The notes under the pieces are model-generated. The model had not been told where the DNA came from and did not search any database. It saw only the letters and a list, made by a program, of their open reading frames with translations. 64,000 nucleotides of DNA from Phymatolithon calcareum (taxonomy: Eukaryota > Rhodophyta > Florideophyceae > Hapalidiales). The translations under genes were made by a program, and so were the position numbers. This document shows positions 51,108 through 63,054 of the stretch, piece by piece (position 1 is the first letter of the stretch; every line of letters begins with the position of its first letter). The stretch lies in contig OZ345385.1 of NCBI GenBank assembly GCA_977006965.1, forward strand, positions 1,302,001 through 1,366,000. Reading direction: 5' to 3'.

Positions 51108-52449
51108 GTGCCATGGGACGTCGAGTCCTCGCCGGAATGGCGGCTACGCGTTACCCGCAACTTGGAAGGCCCCGCCCTAGGCTTCGCAGCCGATTGGCGC
51201 CACCCGCGCCGCTCGAGCTGGCGCCGGGCCCTGTCCGATAGGGCGACCAAGCTCGGAAGGGGACATCCTGTTCCCATGGATGTTGAGGCCGACGTTACCC
51301 GTTTGCCGACCGCCGGCGAGGTGTGATGGGCCGAGCGCTTCTACAACCGTTCCAAGGACGAGGCGTGGTGCAATTCGATGCCTTTTGCCTCGACGGTCTT
51401 CCACCGTTTGCTCTCGACGTGCTGCCGAGCCCGGCTATGCAAGATCGGCGTGTGTCTCGCGACATACGCCGTTGGCGTCACCGCTTACAAGGTCTCTTCC
51501 TCGAGTGGATGACCGAAGCCGACTGTCTCACCGAACGCAGTTTCCGCTCAGGGGACTACGTCCCCGTCCCCGAAGGGTGGCACCGCTTCGAAGTGCCCTA
51601 CGGGCTTTGCGTTGACATGCCGACCGTGCTGCGCTGATGGGGGCAGAAGATGGCAAAGTGCCCTTATCGCGAACAAGAGACCGCTTGGCGTCGGGGCCCT
51701 GTTTCCCTTTGCCTCTGGGCGGCATTCTTAGCACAGTGGGTACGCAATGTTGCGCACGCGATCATGACGGAGGCCCACCTTCTTGGCCCGAACGCCCGTC
51801 TGTGGTGGCTGCCACCTGCCTTGGTGGCCGCCATGCGCCGTATCGGGTGTACTTCCCTTCTTAGCGGTGACGTGGCAACCGGCCGTCGACTTGAGGCTCT
51901 TCTCGCGGCAATCGAGACCATTCACTGGTCAAAGGTGGATCCCGCCAGAACCTTTTGGCCTCTGCACAACGACGTTGGCGCTCCCATATACCGCAATGGA
52001 GATTTCGTCCCCTGTGATGTCCGTTCCTGGTAACCCGCCGTACCGTGAGACATGCTCGGAGGTGGCAACGCCACCTTGCGCGGCGAGATTTACACCGGCG
52101 CCATATGCGCCTTCTGCGAAGAACATTCTGGTCGCGTCACCCGTCCCCGGTCCTGGGACGGACATGACTTCGACGCCCTTCGGGGCTTGGCCATGGCTGA
52201 CCGCATGGCTGCTGAGGCCGCGTCCACCGCTGGCGGTGCGAGCGAGGATGTTGAAGCGGAATGCCGCGCGAAACGGCCGAGGGATGACAGCGAAGATGTC
52301 CCTAAGAAGGATGATGATGTGGCCGCCTCCCCGGCCATGGTGGCAGGTATCAGCCCGGTCGATGTGGCTTCATGCTGACCGTTGAGCGCCTCTTGCTCCG
52401 CTTCTTCAACCGTGTGACTGTCGAGGAGCCTTTCGACGAGGATGACGGT
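51108..52449 (+). pseudogene. Unidentified GC-rich gene, several frames
   Basis: Plus-strand frames (51108-51326, 51323-51637, 51650-52033, 52052-52378) look like parts of one protein. The last three share a frame, separated by stops. Protein-like blocks include FLEWMTEADCLTERSFRSGD, LGPNARLWWLPPALVAAMRR and EIYTGAICAFCEEHSGRV (a CxxC...H cluster). There is strong G/C third-position preference, unlike the neighbours. No family recognised; a retroelement or viral-like gag is possible. Confidence 0.35.
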
Positions 52450-52675
52450 GCTTAACACCACCCGAGGGCCAACTCGGCACCGGAAGGGCCTCTGGACTTC
52501 GTCGATGTTTCCACTGGAACGGCTGTCGAGAATGTCATCAAGGGCGTTCGATCATCTTCTGCCGGTACCGAGGATCCGGAAAACGAAAAGGAGTGGCTCT
52601 CCATAGCATGGTGTGTGAGGCTCTGGAACTGACCAATCATGGCCGAAACTTTGGCCCCGGAGCGTTGGCTGGTGT

Positions 52676-53941
52676 TCAAGAGGCAGTAGAGCCGATAAGA
52701 AAGGGCTTCATTAAAGCTCTCGTGAGAGCACTTGAGCTCCTTGAGGCCGCGGTACTTGGGGCCCTTGCCCTTGATGAGCGTTCGGCCTCCACGGCCCTTT
52801 CTCGGTGCGCTCGATGTGTCCTTCTCTTAGCACTACGCGCCCTCCGGCGAGGGTACCAACGGTCTATAGGTTCGCCGCGCTTCCCTATGGAGCTGCTTCC
52901 GTCCGACCGGGAACCGGACCCCGACGAGGAGGAGTCCTCCGACGAGCTCCGAGAGCCGTCACGCGACCCGAGCTCCATTTGGAGCGAAAAGAGATTGGGC
53001 TCACCACTGACCGTTTTCTGGTTGTTGTCGATGTAACGGCGTCCCGTCCTAGACGCCGGTTTCGCCTCGTAGAGGTGACGAGTTTCAACTTGATCCTTGA
53101 ACGCAGCCAGTTCGGCCAGCACGGCGGAGACCCGCCCGTCAACAGACGCGACTGCGTCATGAGTGGCGAAATGAGTCGTTCGCTCAGCGAGGCGTCCTTC
53201 TATCTCCAAGGTCATGGATTGCATGATATTTTCTTGTATGACAGCGGAGCGGCCTTGGATTGCCTCGGGCAGCTTGGCATCGATCGCCGCATTGACCGTC
53301 TCTTCGATAGTCGACGGAAGCTCCCTCATTTGGGAAGAAAGCTGCGCGATCGCGGCCACCAGGTCTTCGGTGTTTCCGCGAGCGACCACATTGGACTCGG
53401 CCTTCCCGATCCTTCCACGAGCTGCATCCAGCTCCGATCGGGGGACTCCGGTGTCCGACCGATCACGATTTGTATTTCCCGGGACGTTGGCACTAACTTG
53501 AGCGGTGGCGCCTTCATCGCTCCGAGGGGCATCTTGAGATGACCTCAGGCCTGGACGGTTGGCTGGCGCACTGGCAGATGTCTCCACCGGCGCCAATCGC
53601 GGCCCAACGAGCGTAGGGTCAAAGTTTCCGCGGGCCGACCACATAGACGAATCGTCTTCGTCGTCAAGGGCGCCACGCGGTACCGACGCTGGCCGAACAG
53701 GGGCCGAAGTGGGTATAGCGGCTGATCGGCCGTACCGAGCGTCGATCTGTTTAGCCCGCAGCTGAGAAGCTCTGGTGGAGCAAGTTCGGAGACCCTCGTC
53801 GGTCATGTTGGCTAGCAAGAATGAGGAGATCTGCGTTCCTTGTTTTCCCCAGTGCTTGTGGTCTTGGTAAGGCAGATCTTCCGTAGGATCGCGAGCAGTT
53901 GCGAACCGTTCTAAGTCGGGAGACCACTTGTGGTAGTGCAT
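52676..53941 (-). CDS. Gag-like hypothetical protein, coiled coil and RS-rich tail
   Basis: An intact 421-codon frame, convergent with the plus-strand frames. The N-terminus MHYHKWSPDLERFATARDPT is followed by a Pro/Ser/Ala linker, a central heptad-rich helix (residues about 185-285, LVAAIAQLSSQMRELPSTIE and VSAVLAELAAFKDQV), then a Ser/Gly/Asp run and an Arg-rich end (RWYPRRRARSAKRRTHRAHR). This layout, coiled coil then basic nucleic-acid-binding tail, is gag-like. No zinc knuckle is visible. The function is not identified. Confidence 0.5.
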   Translation of the reverse strand: MHYHKWSPDLERFATARDPTEDLPYQDHKHWGKQGTQISSFLLANMTDEGLRTCSTRASQLRAKQIDARYGRSAAIPTSAPVRPASVPRGALDDEDDSSMWSARGNFDPTLVGPRLAPVETSASAPANRPGLRSSQDAPRSDEGATAQVSANVPGNTNRDRSDTGVPRSELDAARGRIGKAESNVVARGNTEDLVAAIAQLSSQMRELPSTIEETVNAAIDAKLPEAIQGRSAVIQENIMQSMTLEIEGRLAERTTHFATHDAVASVDGRVSAVLAELAAFKDQVETRHLYEAKPASRTGRRYIDNNQKTVSGEPNLFSLQMELGSRDGSRSSSEDSSSSGSGSRSDGSSSIGKRGEPIDRWYPRRRARSAKRRTHRAHRERAVEAERSSRARAPSTAASRSSSALTRALMKPFLIGSTAS

Positions 53942-54479
53942 ATCGGCGGATCGACGCCACTAAGTAGTTTGGGAACAGTTGACCGTTGAGGCGGTGCAAG
54001 GCTCCAGCGAGTGGCCTCTCCCGATGGAGGATAGTGGCAAAGCAAACAAAAAACACACACACGGACTTGAGGTCAAATCGCAAGAGGACACCAATGTCCG
54101 TACGCAGACAAAGGGGCGAGGGTCCTAGGACCGAGGCTTGACCGACGGCGCAGAGTCGAGGTCGTACGCGAGGCCTTCCCTGAGGCGAAAGATCCGCAAA
54201 GGTTGGAACTGGAAACGGTCGATCTGGACCAAACACAGGTTGCCCGTTTTACTGAGGGCCGGCGGCTAAAGCACGCCATATACTACCAAATCGTTCTTAT
54301 CATACTAGAAGTAAACCTAAAGGGAGTGGGCGACAGAGTCCAGGGCCCGGTGTGTAAGCCCATGTGGGCTGTAATGGTCGGGGAAAAGCAAGGCCTCAGG
54401 GCCACCCATCCATACTACTACATCTTGTGACGGAGCTGTGGAATTAACATCGGTCCGGCGAGTATACCCCTTAATCACG
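53942..54479. other. Right flank of the GC-rich block
   Basis: No convincing gene. G+C falls from about 54430 on, marking the end of the block. Confidence 0.4.
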
Positions 54480-57400
54480 AGTGTGAGCTCGAGATATCTC
54501 AGAATGATACCTCAACCGACTTGTGCACTAACCCATTCGGGGAGGAAACCCCCCTTTCTCGTCAAAGGGATGAAACAACATCCCTGCAGATGTGTAAAAT
54601 TCGAGCAATACATCTGGCCAAGAGAATCGAGACTACAGCATTGAAAGAAACAGTTGCGCAAGGCCGGAACACGCCATGTGGTAGCATCAAAGTCAGCAAT
54701 TGAAAAGTTTGAAATTTGAGATACACGGAAGAGAGTTCCGTGAGCCACAGGACTGGGGAGAATTGAAAAGCATGGTCGCACTACTGCGAAAAAGCTCGAT
54801 TCAGAAGTTGGGTTTTCAATCGAAAAAACTCTCGACGCACCACAAAGTGGGTACATAGTTGCTAGAGCTACGTTCCGCTGCATTACTTTGCAAGACGAAC
54901 AGATAGTGGGAGCTGGAGTCGTTAGTGGCGACGGTGAGAGTCTCGACAATATCACCTTTGCTTAGCGTTGAAGATGGAAGCTCGCTTGATATTGATTTTG
55001 TAACGACGGCGGATTTCCAGAGAATATAATCAAGCAGTCGTTCGGAAAGGAAACGCTTTATCAATGAAAGATCCTCTGCATCCGATGCCGATGAACGTTC
55101 AGCATTCGAAACATCTCCACCAGCACCTGGGTTCTATTGCGCATTTTCCATACAGAGTTCGGCCAAGACGCCATCAACAGTTTCGAAATCACAGATTTGC
55201 CCTGGGTAGACAGCTCGTTAAGGATACAGAAATTAATGTACGGAAGAACCATCTTCAGCTTCATGGCATAGTCGTGTACATCTGCATTCATTAACGCTTG
55301 GCGTCCAAAAAGAAGACGGAAGCACGAAAACCGTGCTCTATTATTCACAGTAGGATTTAGTGATGCCGAAATGGAAAGGAGACCTTGCCAATCGCCAAAG
55401 TTCGAGCTTTCCATTGCTTGTAAATGTGAATCTTTCTTGTTTGATGACCGAATAGCACGTTTTCATTCCTGGTGGCTATTCTCCAGCAGAAGCTCTCCGA
55501 ATGAACAGACATGCCCGAGCATTGGAAGGGTTGTTGAAATAAGCTCGCGAAGCCTGTGGACATTTGGTTTGTCTACTGTCTTCTTTGCAACATTGCAGAG
55601 TGCTTGCTCACGATTGAAAAGGGCTTTGCGCGCACTGCTGCATGTCCCATCTTCGAGAGCGAGTGCATCCTCGTTGTTCATGCTGCAGATAGATTCGATT
55701 TTTTGGACGTGGTCGTCAACGAGATTTTTCATTTTCAGTAGGTAAGTGGTACTAAAATTTTCGTCAAATGTTTGTACGTCTTGAGTACTGTCACGGTGAG
55801 GATTGCGCTTGAACCAAAATGTCGTAATTATCCGTGACGCCGACCACACTATTTCAACAGAAGCTCTGCACCTCTTGTGTGCAACTGAAGAGCTATCGGG
55901 ACTTTGCATTGCAGAAAACGCTGTGGAAAAGGCATGAGGGGCCACAAGACTGACTGAGTAGAGCTCCGACATCATCATTCCATGGAGCTTTTTCGCCTCT
56001 ACATTCAAAAGTCGGTTCTGTTTCGGTAGGCTGCACTCCCGAGCATTCCGAGTACTAGCCCTTCGAACATCTCCCTGGATTGTGCAGTAGGGAGCATTCT
56101 GATGCCTAGGTTGATACAATCTCGAACATGTCCAGTAAAAAGGTGATCAGGGGCTACAAAACAGGCGTTGTATGGATCAAGAGAGCAGGGCACGACGAGA
56201 CTCCTTTCCATAAATAATGGGATTCGTGTTTGGCCTTCCATAATCCTCGACCTTATGTAGTGCAGCGCAAGGCTCGATCTGTCCGGCTCAAACTGTAACC
56301 CAATCAGTCGGCATGTCTCAGCACCAGGGCTGCAATCCCTGATGGCTTGCTGCTGAAAAAAACATCGCCGAAATGCCGAACGAAAACCATCGCTCGTCCT
56401 TCCTGTATATCGACTACCCACGATTCTGGCCGATCGTCGAATGCATCGGCATAGATGGCAGCAAGCAGCAGCGTTATGTCTCACAATATCGAGAGCAGAA
56501 TTTATAGCTGGCGTGTCGCCGATAAAACCGACCAAATCCGGAAAAATTCTTCTCCGCTTCCCTGAAGCGTCAAAATCAACGAATCCATCGGTCATTCCTG
56601 CCAAAATGTCATCTGAAATTTTTCGAAGCACTACTTCGCTTTTAACACCGGGAGGAGTTAGGCTTACCACACGCACGTCGTTGGGGGTGCGGTTGCAAGT
56701 CGGTGGTAGGTTTAAAAAGAGCAGATAGATACCATCTCCGGAGGCTTCCGTTCCGTCTTCTACTTGAAATCCGTCCCAAAAGAGTAAAAACCTGTAAACG
56801 AAGTACGGCTCGCCCGTGCCTAGAGTCCCGAAGCTACTAACAGGGGAATAGCGTTGAGGACTCCTGTAACCAGGGTGCGTCACGAGTAGAAGAAGACCCT
56901 TCCCGTAGACGAACTTATGAGGGGAACCTGATATTGGTTGGCGACAATACGGATAGAGGTCATTGGGAAAATTCTGCGTTCCGCGTGGTTGGGTATCGAC
57001 ATCCGATCTACCAGGAATCCACAGAACGTGCAAGCTTCGTTCCTCCGCCTCCGTCCAAAATCGGTTCACCAGAAGAATTCGAGAAACCTTGTCCGCACTC
57101 GTGAGCACACCATTGCTTCCGGTGCTCGATGAAAGCTCGGAACGGGGACACAGCAAAGCCACGATATCTCCCGGCTTGATTAGGGGTTTCTCCCAGTCTC
57201 GCCATGCTTCTGCCATCTGCCGCTTTCTTCGGTCTAGGAGAGCCTTCCTACGCCGTATTATCTCCTTAAGCTCCGCCTTTGTACGGACCACCCCGTCCTC
57301 GTCGTCGTCCCCTGCGTTTTCTTTATTTTCCCCTGCTAGAAGCTCTGAAAATGTTGAAGACACAGCGTCAGTCGGCGACGTATACGACACGAATTCGAAA

Positions 57401-57630
57401 AGATCCCTGATTTGGCAGTCACGCATCGACAACGTGTTAGGAATGGTCATTTCCAAGTCGGCTGCACCTCGACGAACCTCATGACGCACTGTCCACATGT
57501 TTAGAATTTTTCCCTGAATCTGAGGTTGGCCTGAAGGACTTTTCTGTGGATCAAAATATCTCTCAAAGGCTTCATCAAGCCTTTCCCCGATTGTCAAGGT
57601 CAATGCAACAGTGTCTCCGGCCTCCGCCAT
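54480..57630 (-). pseudogene. CACTA/EnSpm-like transposase (TNP2-type), frameshifted
   Basis: The 541-codon frame 57630-56005 carries the core: YRFLLFWDGFQVEDGTEAS (first Asp of the Tnp2 domain), YLLFLNLPPTCNRT, FVGDTPAIN-like FIGDTPAINSALDIV and CCHLCRC. SLDPYNACFVAPDHLFTGHV follows. After a frameshift near 56060 the frame 56119-55463 has KPNVHRLRELISTTLPMLGH and ELLLENSHQE, the usual C-terminal landmark, then a stop; 55414-55061 continues in frame and further pieces run to 54512. It acted as a cut-and-paste transposase. CACTA termini were not found. Confidence 0.75.
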
Positions 57631-57710
57631 TGTAGCTGGTGGAAAAGTGCTATCGAACGCATCAATAGTGATACTTTTTGGGCTTCCGTAAAACCAATCC
57701 CTTGCAGCAA

Positions 57711-58619
57711 TTAGCGGGATAATATCAATGCATTCGGAGCTCGATACACGAGGAATTGTTCAAAATAAACCCTGTTGTTGTTGGAACACGAGGCTCGTTC
57801 GCCATATTGCATCGAAGACACGTGGGGTAGCGATGTCCTCTCGAGCGTACTCGCTGGGTGTACAGTCCTTAGCGAAATTATTGGATTTGCGCCGTTTGTA
57901 ACTCTGTTCGTCTTCGCACCTCCTTTACGTAGATCCACGGACTCAAGGTGATGAAAACTTCTCACAGATTGGCAACGGAACAAAATAGGTTTCATTTTCT
58001 TGTATATCGTGGAGTAGTGTGGAAGGTATGAAGCAGTAGGGGCTGCTGAGACTCTAGTGCTGTCCATGAGTAGCTTATCATGCCACCCTGAACATCCGTC
58101 ACGAACCAAGGCGTTCAAAAATAAACGAAGGGACTGATATTGCTCTTTTGTGTACCGCTGATTGCCACATGTCATTAATGGAGCCCACAATACGCGCCAG
58201 TTCGTGACAGGCGGTGAGAGTGTAATTGCCACATCCGACGTGAGAAGCACCGCTGATGTCAAACTCCTCTCGGTTTCCCCAATACCCTCGTCACCGTTGA
58301 AATCGGTACCACTCCCCACACGGGCATCAGGTACAGATAAACCGCCCTCGTGGTTGTCATCTGCCAACAATGATGGGAGCTCACCAATAAAAGATGGGTC
58401 TCCGAAAATTGGTTCTGTACTTCGCTCCGAGGCTAGGTGCTCTCGATCTCGAACGGTGATAAATTGATCATCCATGTCGAGAATCTCTAGGCTCTTCCTC
58501 TCATCTTCATTTTCGACGACAGATTGACCCACGTGCTCTCCGGGGCGAAATGGCACGTTTGGAATACTATTGAAGCGGTGGCGACTCCGGCGTCGCCGCT
58601 TCTTCGAGATCGGCATCAA
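57711..58619 (-). CDS. N-terminal ORF of the CACTA-like transposase
   Basis: 302 codons, starting MMPISKKRRRRSRHRFN with a nuclear-localisation-like basic run, then an acidic region. The second half has APTASYLPHYSTIYKKMKPI, as seen shortly before the Tnp2 core in CACTA proteins. It ends 81 bp before the Met of the 541-codon frame, in another frame; an intron or frameshift probably links them. Confidence 0.5.
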   Translation of the reverse strand: MMPISKKRRRRSRHRFNSIPNVPFRPGEHVGQSVVENEDERKSLEILDMDDQFITVRDREHLASERSTEPIFGDPSFIGELPSLLADDNHEGGLSVPDARVGSGTDFNGDEGIGETERSLTSAVLLTSDVAITLSPPVTNWRVLWAPLMTCGNQRYTKEQYQSLRLFLNALVRDGCSGWHDKLLMDSTRVSAAPTASYLPHYSTIYKKMKPILFRCQSVRSFHHLESVDLRKGGAKTNRVTNGANPIISLRTVHPASTLERTSLPHVSSMQYGERASCSNNNRVYFEQFLVYRAPNALILSR

Positions 58620-59076
58620 GAAGATTTGATAAACGGCGTGCCTAAGGAAACGAAGAGCTGTTTCGAGCTCGGAAATAAAAAGGGTAATTGAGTCACAGAT
58701 CGCTTGATTTGATCTGCTTAAAGTGTTGTGGACCTTCCAACTAAGGCTTGAGTGCGTCGATCCACCTACAACGCCCTTTGTCCTAGGGTCGTCGTCGATT
58801 TATTCTCGGACCTATATTCCCCGTCATTGATTATAGGATATCTTCCAAGCTATTTTAATGTTCTGAACGTTGAAGCAATGGTTCAGTTGGTCGTATTTTC
58901 ATCATTTACATTTCCAGCTCCTTAACCAGCTGAAGATGAACACTTATAAATGTACAAATGTAAATTAACGTGACGTATGAGTACCTTCAAGGATATGATC
59001 ATGTGTACTAATCATCAAAGGTAATGAAACTACGCGCCGCCAGCGTAGCTTCTCGGCCGCCCAAAGTAGGATCAAG
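58620..59076. promoter_or_regulatory. Divergent intergenic region
   Basis: It lies between the minus-strand transposase (start 58619) and the plus-strand ORF (start 59208), so it may hold both promoters. AT-rich; no defined TATA box chosen. Confidence 0.35.
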
Positions 59077-59126
59077 GGGAGAGATCTTTGATCATGCCGT
59101 CGGCGGCATGATCAAAGATCTCTCCC
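59077..59126. repeat. Perfect 23 bp hairpin with TCGG loop
   Basis: 59077-59099 (GGGAGAGATCTTTGATCATG...) and 59104-59126 are exact complements around TCGG (59100-59103). It contains AGATCT and TGATCA palindromes and sits 82 bp upstream of the likely start at 59208. Confidence 0.95.
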
Positions 59127-59207
59127 GTTGTCAACTTTTTGCTCAGATTGGCCTGGGGCGTGGTCGTCAAAATCTTTTCGCGGATCTCCCTGGGGGTTCT
59201 AAACAAG

Positions 59208-60372
59208 ATGAGCACTTCTGGACACCGTGACACACCAAATCGAAACCGTGGTCTCATAATTGCTCCTCGCTCGGTTCCTACACTTCCACAACATTATCAA
59301 CCCCACCCCCGACCAGGGACAAGCCCTCCTTTTGCTCAAGGGTATGTCTCTGGGATCGAAGATCTTCGTCGGTCACATTCTTTGCTCGCTCAACGCGTTG
59401 ATCAGCTCGGTGCGGATGTTCGGACGTCAATTTCTGCGTTAAAGACTTTCCGGAGCACTAAAGATCGAGATGTGCAGCTTGAGCGGGACGCCTACATCCT
59501 TCGAAGAACTACCAAGTTTGCGAGAACAAACATCGTTAAACTACTTCTTGCTCGCACCAAAGAAATGGTGAAGATTCCCCCTCAACTATGCGCAATGAAC
59601 TCTGTTCGGCAATCTATTGTTCATTCGAAGGCAATGGACTGCTCATTGCATGAGTTCCGCATTTTTGCAAGCGTTTGCTCTCGAAGTGCCAAGATTGCTT
59701 GCGATTTAGTTCCGTCGCAGTACTATGTCCTCAGTCTTCACGCAAGCAAAAACTCCGAGCTTCAGATAACGTTTCCAACCTACTCTGACTTCTGCACTGC
59801 CCTTGAAATCGACATAGAAACACGAAAAGCTGGCCTATATAGGGAAAAATCAGAAAAGGTGCATGTTCTCCGCGCTGTGCAAATTGTTGGAATCGAACAA
59901 GTCTGCGACGGAGAAGACAGATCTCAACCTAAACAAAGGCGAATATTCCCTGGCATAGGCGCTCCAAACAGTACGGAAAAAAAAGTTCGTCGTTGTTTGC
60001 TTCAGCCGAACGCGACATGGACGGACCATACATGGGAATCTGGCTTTACTGAAAGCTCGGCCATACCTGACCACGCCCCTTCCACAAGACATAGAAATGT
60101 GCTAAATTCCTCGTCGATACCTTCTTCGGGAAGTTCTAGCCTCAATGATGTACAAAAAAACTACCTGTCTTCTCAATTGTCTGGAAGAAGACTACACAGG
60201 TAGAGATTGGGGTGGATCGCCTGATGAGTTCAGTTTAGGGCTTTTCAGGTGCTCCTTCCCTGCAGTTGTGCTACGGGGAAGACTCCTCACTACTTCGTGC
60301 CATAGAATTTTCACAAGTCCGCTTGGCATCAAGTTACTGGATGAGTTTGTTGTCTCACATTGCCCTGAATAG
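59208..60372 (+). CDS. Hypothetical protein divergent from the CACTA transposase
   Basis: The frame is open from 59139, but the Met at 59208 (MSTSGHRDTPNRNRGL) is preferred because the upstream part touches the hairpin. A Pro-rich start, a helical part (SHSLLAQRVDQLGADVRTSI) and a conserved-looking region (KFARTNIVKLLLARTKEMVK; FRIFASVCSRSAKIACDLVP) follow. The frame stops at 60203; a 49 nt GT-AG interval (60200-60248, acceptor CTTTTCAG) would add about 41 residues, ending LLDEFVVSHCPE at 60372. The family is not recognised; a second ORF of the CACTA element is the contextual guess. Confidence 0.4.
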
Positions 60373-60449
60373 AGTTGTCAATTGATACCGGTAAAGCCCA
60401 AAAATTTATTTTAACGTTCTCAGACGTTGAATTGGTTCTGAATCCCAAT

Positions 60450-61310
60450 TATACCTTTTCCAAGAACACCCTTTGTCGGAACAGCAAGGCAAGAGACGGT
60501 GCGGAGGTATGGCGATCTTCTCAGATTTGCTCATGTCAATGCTATCACCTACTGTACCGCTTGAGATCATACACAGTGTGCAGACCACCGATGATGGCAT
60601 ACACGCTTCTGCAAACCAATTATCGCCGGTGACCCCCATGGATCGATACGCTTCGCTAAGTCTCGGCGGCACATCCGGTGGTAGCCGGAAGCGATCATGC
60701 GCGATGCCATTCAGGCGATGATCGTAATCACCAAAGACTGTCTGGGAGCCGCAACCAGTGGCACTCGAGGAGCAGCGTCGCACGCAGGATTCCCGCGCCG
60801 AGCCAAATCGTTCGACACAGTCTCGAGCGCAACGAGCGGCATTCGAGAAGCGGTCACGCACTGAGACACTCCCGTGCCAACGTAAGTCGCCCGACCCCTG
60901 GGCGCCACAACTCGTGGCCGCCTGGAAGAACCCTTAAGCACGTAACTACCGGGCCAGGACGTCTTCCGGATGCTTTCCATGCGACCCTCTCATTGGATTG
61001 CGCCACACGGCGCTACGTTGCGACAGGCCGAGACTCTGTGCGTCACATTCACAGGCGCATACACCCGGCGGTGGTTGAAAACGCAGCGCCACGCAGCGCA
61101 GAATCGAAAGCTTGCGCGACAGTCTCACCGGCGCACACAGTCGCCAGCAACTGCTTCAAAGTCCGAGCCTCGCCAACCGAAGTCCCTACATCAAGCCGGA
61201 CGCCGAAAAAACCTTGATCTCCGGCACAAGCATCGCAAGCTTGCAGAAGCGTTCACACGGAGGCACGCACTTCGTAACGTGCCTGAACCGAGACGTGAAC
61301 CGCGTGCCTC
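60450..61310 (+). repeat. First copy of a direct repeat of about 0.9 kb
   Basis: It matches 63055-63915 in order: GAACACCCTTTGTCGGAACA, CTTGAGATCATACACAGTGT, ATGGATCGATACGC, then the 27-residue repeat coding region and AACGTGCCTGAACCGAGACG. In this copy the coding frame is broken. Confidence 0.7.
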
Positions 61311-61624
61311 GATCATTGTTTTCTTGCGTTATGTATCGCGGGAAACATATAACCGTTTGTCAAGGAAATATCCGATATTCAATTCAATGTGCTCGTCACG
61401 GCTTCTACGGCAGAATGTCAGCCCCGGTAAACATTTGACGCTAATTTCCTGATCCGCTCGATTATGCGATTCGTGCAAACGACTTTGGTTTGCGATGGCG
61501 AGATAAAATAGAAGCGGGGAAGCTACAGAAGGGCACTTCTCACAAACAATGAAGGATCCAAGGGCTTCAGTCGCTGCATTCCTCGCTCTTGTGCCCAATG
61601 GGCAGCTATATCAAATAGGCCTTG

Positions 61625-61894
61625 CTATCCAGCGGGAGATTTCGCAGAAAAAGGAACGTCGACTGCAAAGAGGATAGCAGGAACTTCAGCCCACGTGTTT
61701 GATACCCGGCTCATACGTTCGGCGAACTCATCCATGAAGATGTTGTAGAGGCTTGGGCTGAGGGGGGACACTTGCGGGACACCCCTGTTCACTAGAAACC
61801 ATTCTCTGTTCGCATCTCCAATTTTTTCCATCCAGAGTGGTGTCAAGAACTCCTCGGCCATTGCGCACACCTCCTTGGGCAGTATTTGTTTCAT
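61625..61894 (-). pseudogene. LINE RT fragment
   Basis: VNRGVPQVSPLSPSLYNIFM and DEFAERMSRV match motif B of the LINE at 43050-43656 (IDRGVPQGSPLSPYLYNIFM). The catalytic FADD is changed to FAVD. It is truncated on both sides and lies between the two copies of the direct repeat. Confidence 0.75.
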
Positions 61895-62369
61895 TCTGTT
61901 GGACAGTAAATGTCAGCTTGCGTTACCCTGCGGCGGTGTCAGTCAGCCCAAGAGAGAGTCCGGTGTTGATGTTGAGATCGATGACGTCGGGAAATAACCG
62001 GCGATACACGTACTTCCTAGACCCGTTGCGCTTCGCGGAGGCATCTCTCCTGGCGAGCTCTGGGGTACGCACGGTGAGCCGACATGCAGCTGCGAACCGC
62101 AGTATCCACCACCCGCCACTACCGCGCGCGCAAGCGGTACAATCCCGTCATCAGCAGGAGGCCTTCTCAGGCGCCGTCCGCTTTTAGGCAGCTCCAGTCA
62201 TATGCTTGGTGTTTTGCAGGGGAGGTTCCATGGTTAAGCAATAGTTGATTTACTATCGAACGATGGATCTTTCCCTGCATCCTGCTATATACTGTGATTC
62301 TTTTTCGTTCTTCAGAGCCTTCGAACCCGCCGAATTTGCTCGTTACTTTAATTTGAACGCAATGGAATT
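61895..62369. other. Spacer, no gene seen
   Basis: Mixed-composition sequence with short frames only. Confidence 0.35.
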
Positions 62370-62790
62370 TTTTTAGGAATCTAGATACGAATGCATGTTT
62401 TCTGTGCCTCCTGAGCAGAGTGAGGGCGTCTTCAATAGCACCGGCAAATGAGTTTAGGTATTTAATGTCTGTTTTCTGTTGCTCCTGAAGAGACTTTGGG
62501 CTGTAGTACTGCGACCAAGGAATGAATTTAGAAACTAAATGCATGTTTTCTGTGTCTCCTGAACGAGCTTGGGGGTGACATTGATACGACGGACAAATAA
62601 TTTTAGTTGTTGATCCTGTGTTTTTTGCCTCTTTAGCGAATCTGAGCGCGGGATATGTACGACTGAGTTTCGCCACTGAGAGTATGTTTCTGTGCCTCCT
62701 GAGCGAACTTTTGGCGGAATTGGCGCAGTATTGATGCGGCAAATATTTTATGTTTTCTGTGCCTCCTCGACGGACTTTAGGCGGTGCTGA
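62370..62790. repeat. Degenerate repeats with a TTTTCTGTGCCTCCTGA core
   Basis: The core recurs near 62396, 62470, 62548, 62686 and 62753, each followed by a GA-CTT/TGGCGG-like stretch. Spacing is uneven, about 70-140 bp. Confidence 0.6.
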
Positions 62791-62878
62791 TATGGCCGAA
62801 AACTGAATTTATGGAGTGACAGTGGCGTACTTAAGAGAGCTATCGGACTTTTGCGGAGCATTGCCCCCTTCTGACACG

Positions 62879-63052
62879 TGCAATGTTCGCTCTCCGGGGC
62901 TTTGACCCCAGAGAGGCGAATATGCAATGTTCTCTCTCCGGTGTTTTGACCCACAAAAGCAAGTATGCAATGTGCTCTCTCCGGGGCTTTGACCCCAGAG
63001 GAGCAACTATGCAATGTTCTCTCTCCTAGTTTTTGAACCCGCAAAAGCAATA
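62879..63052. repeat. Four tandem 43-44 bp units
   Basis: Each unit begins GCAATGTTCTCTCTCCGG and continues GGCTTTGACCCCAGAG or a variant. Units start near 62880, 62924, 62967 and 63011. Confidence 0.8.
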
Positions 63053-63054
63053 CC

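Noticed and set aside
52805-53542. 245-codon plus-strand frame in the GC-rich block
   Set aside because: Opposite the 421-codon minus frame, which has a coherent coiled coil and basic tail. GC-rich DNA opens frames by chance.
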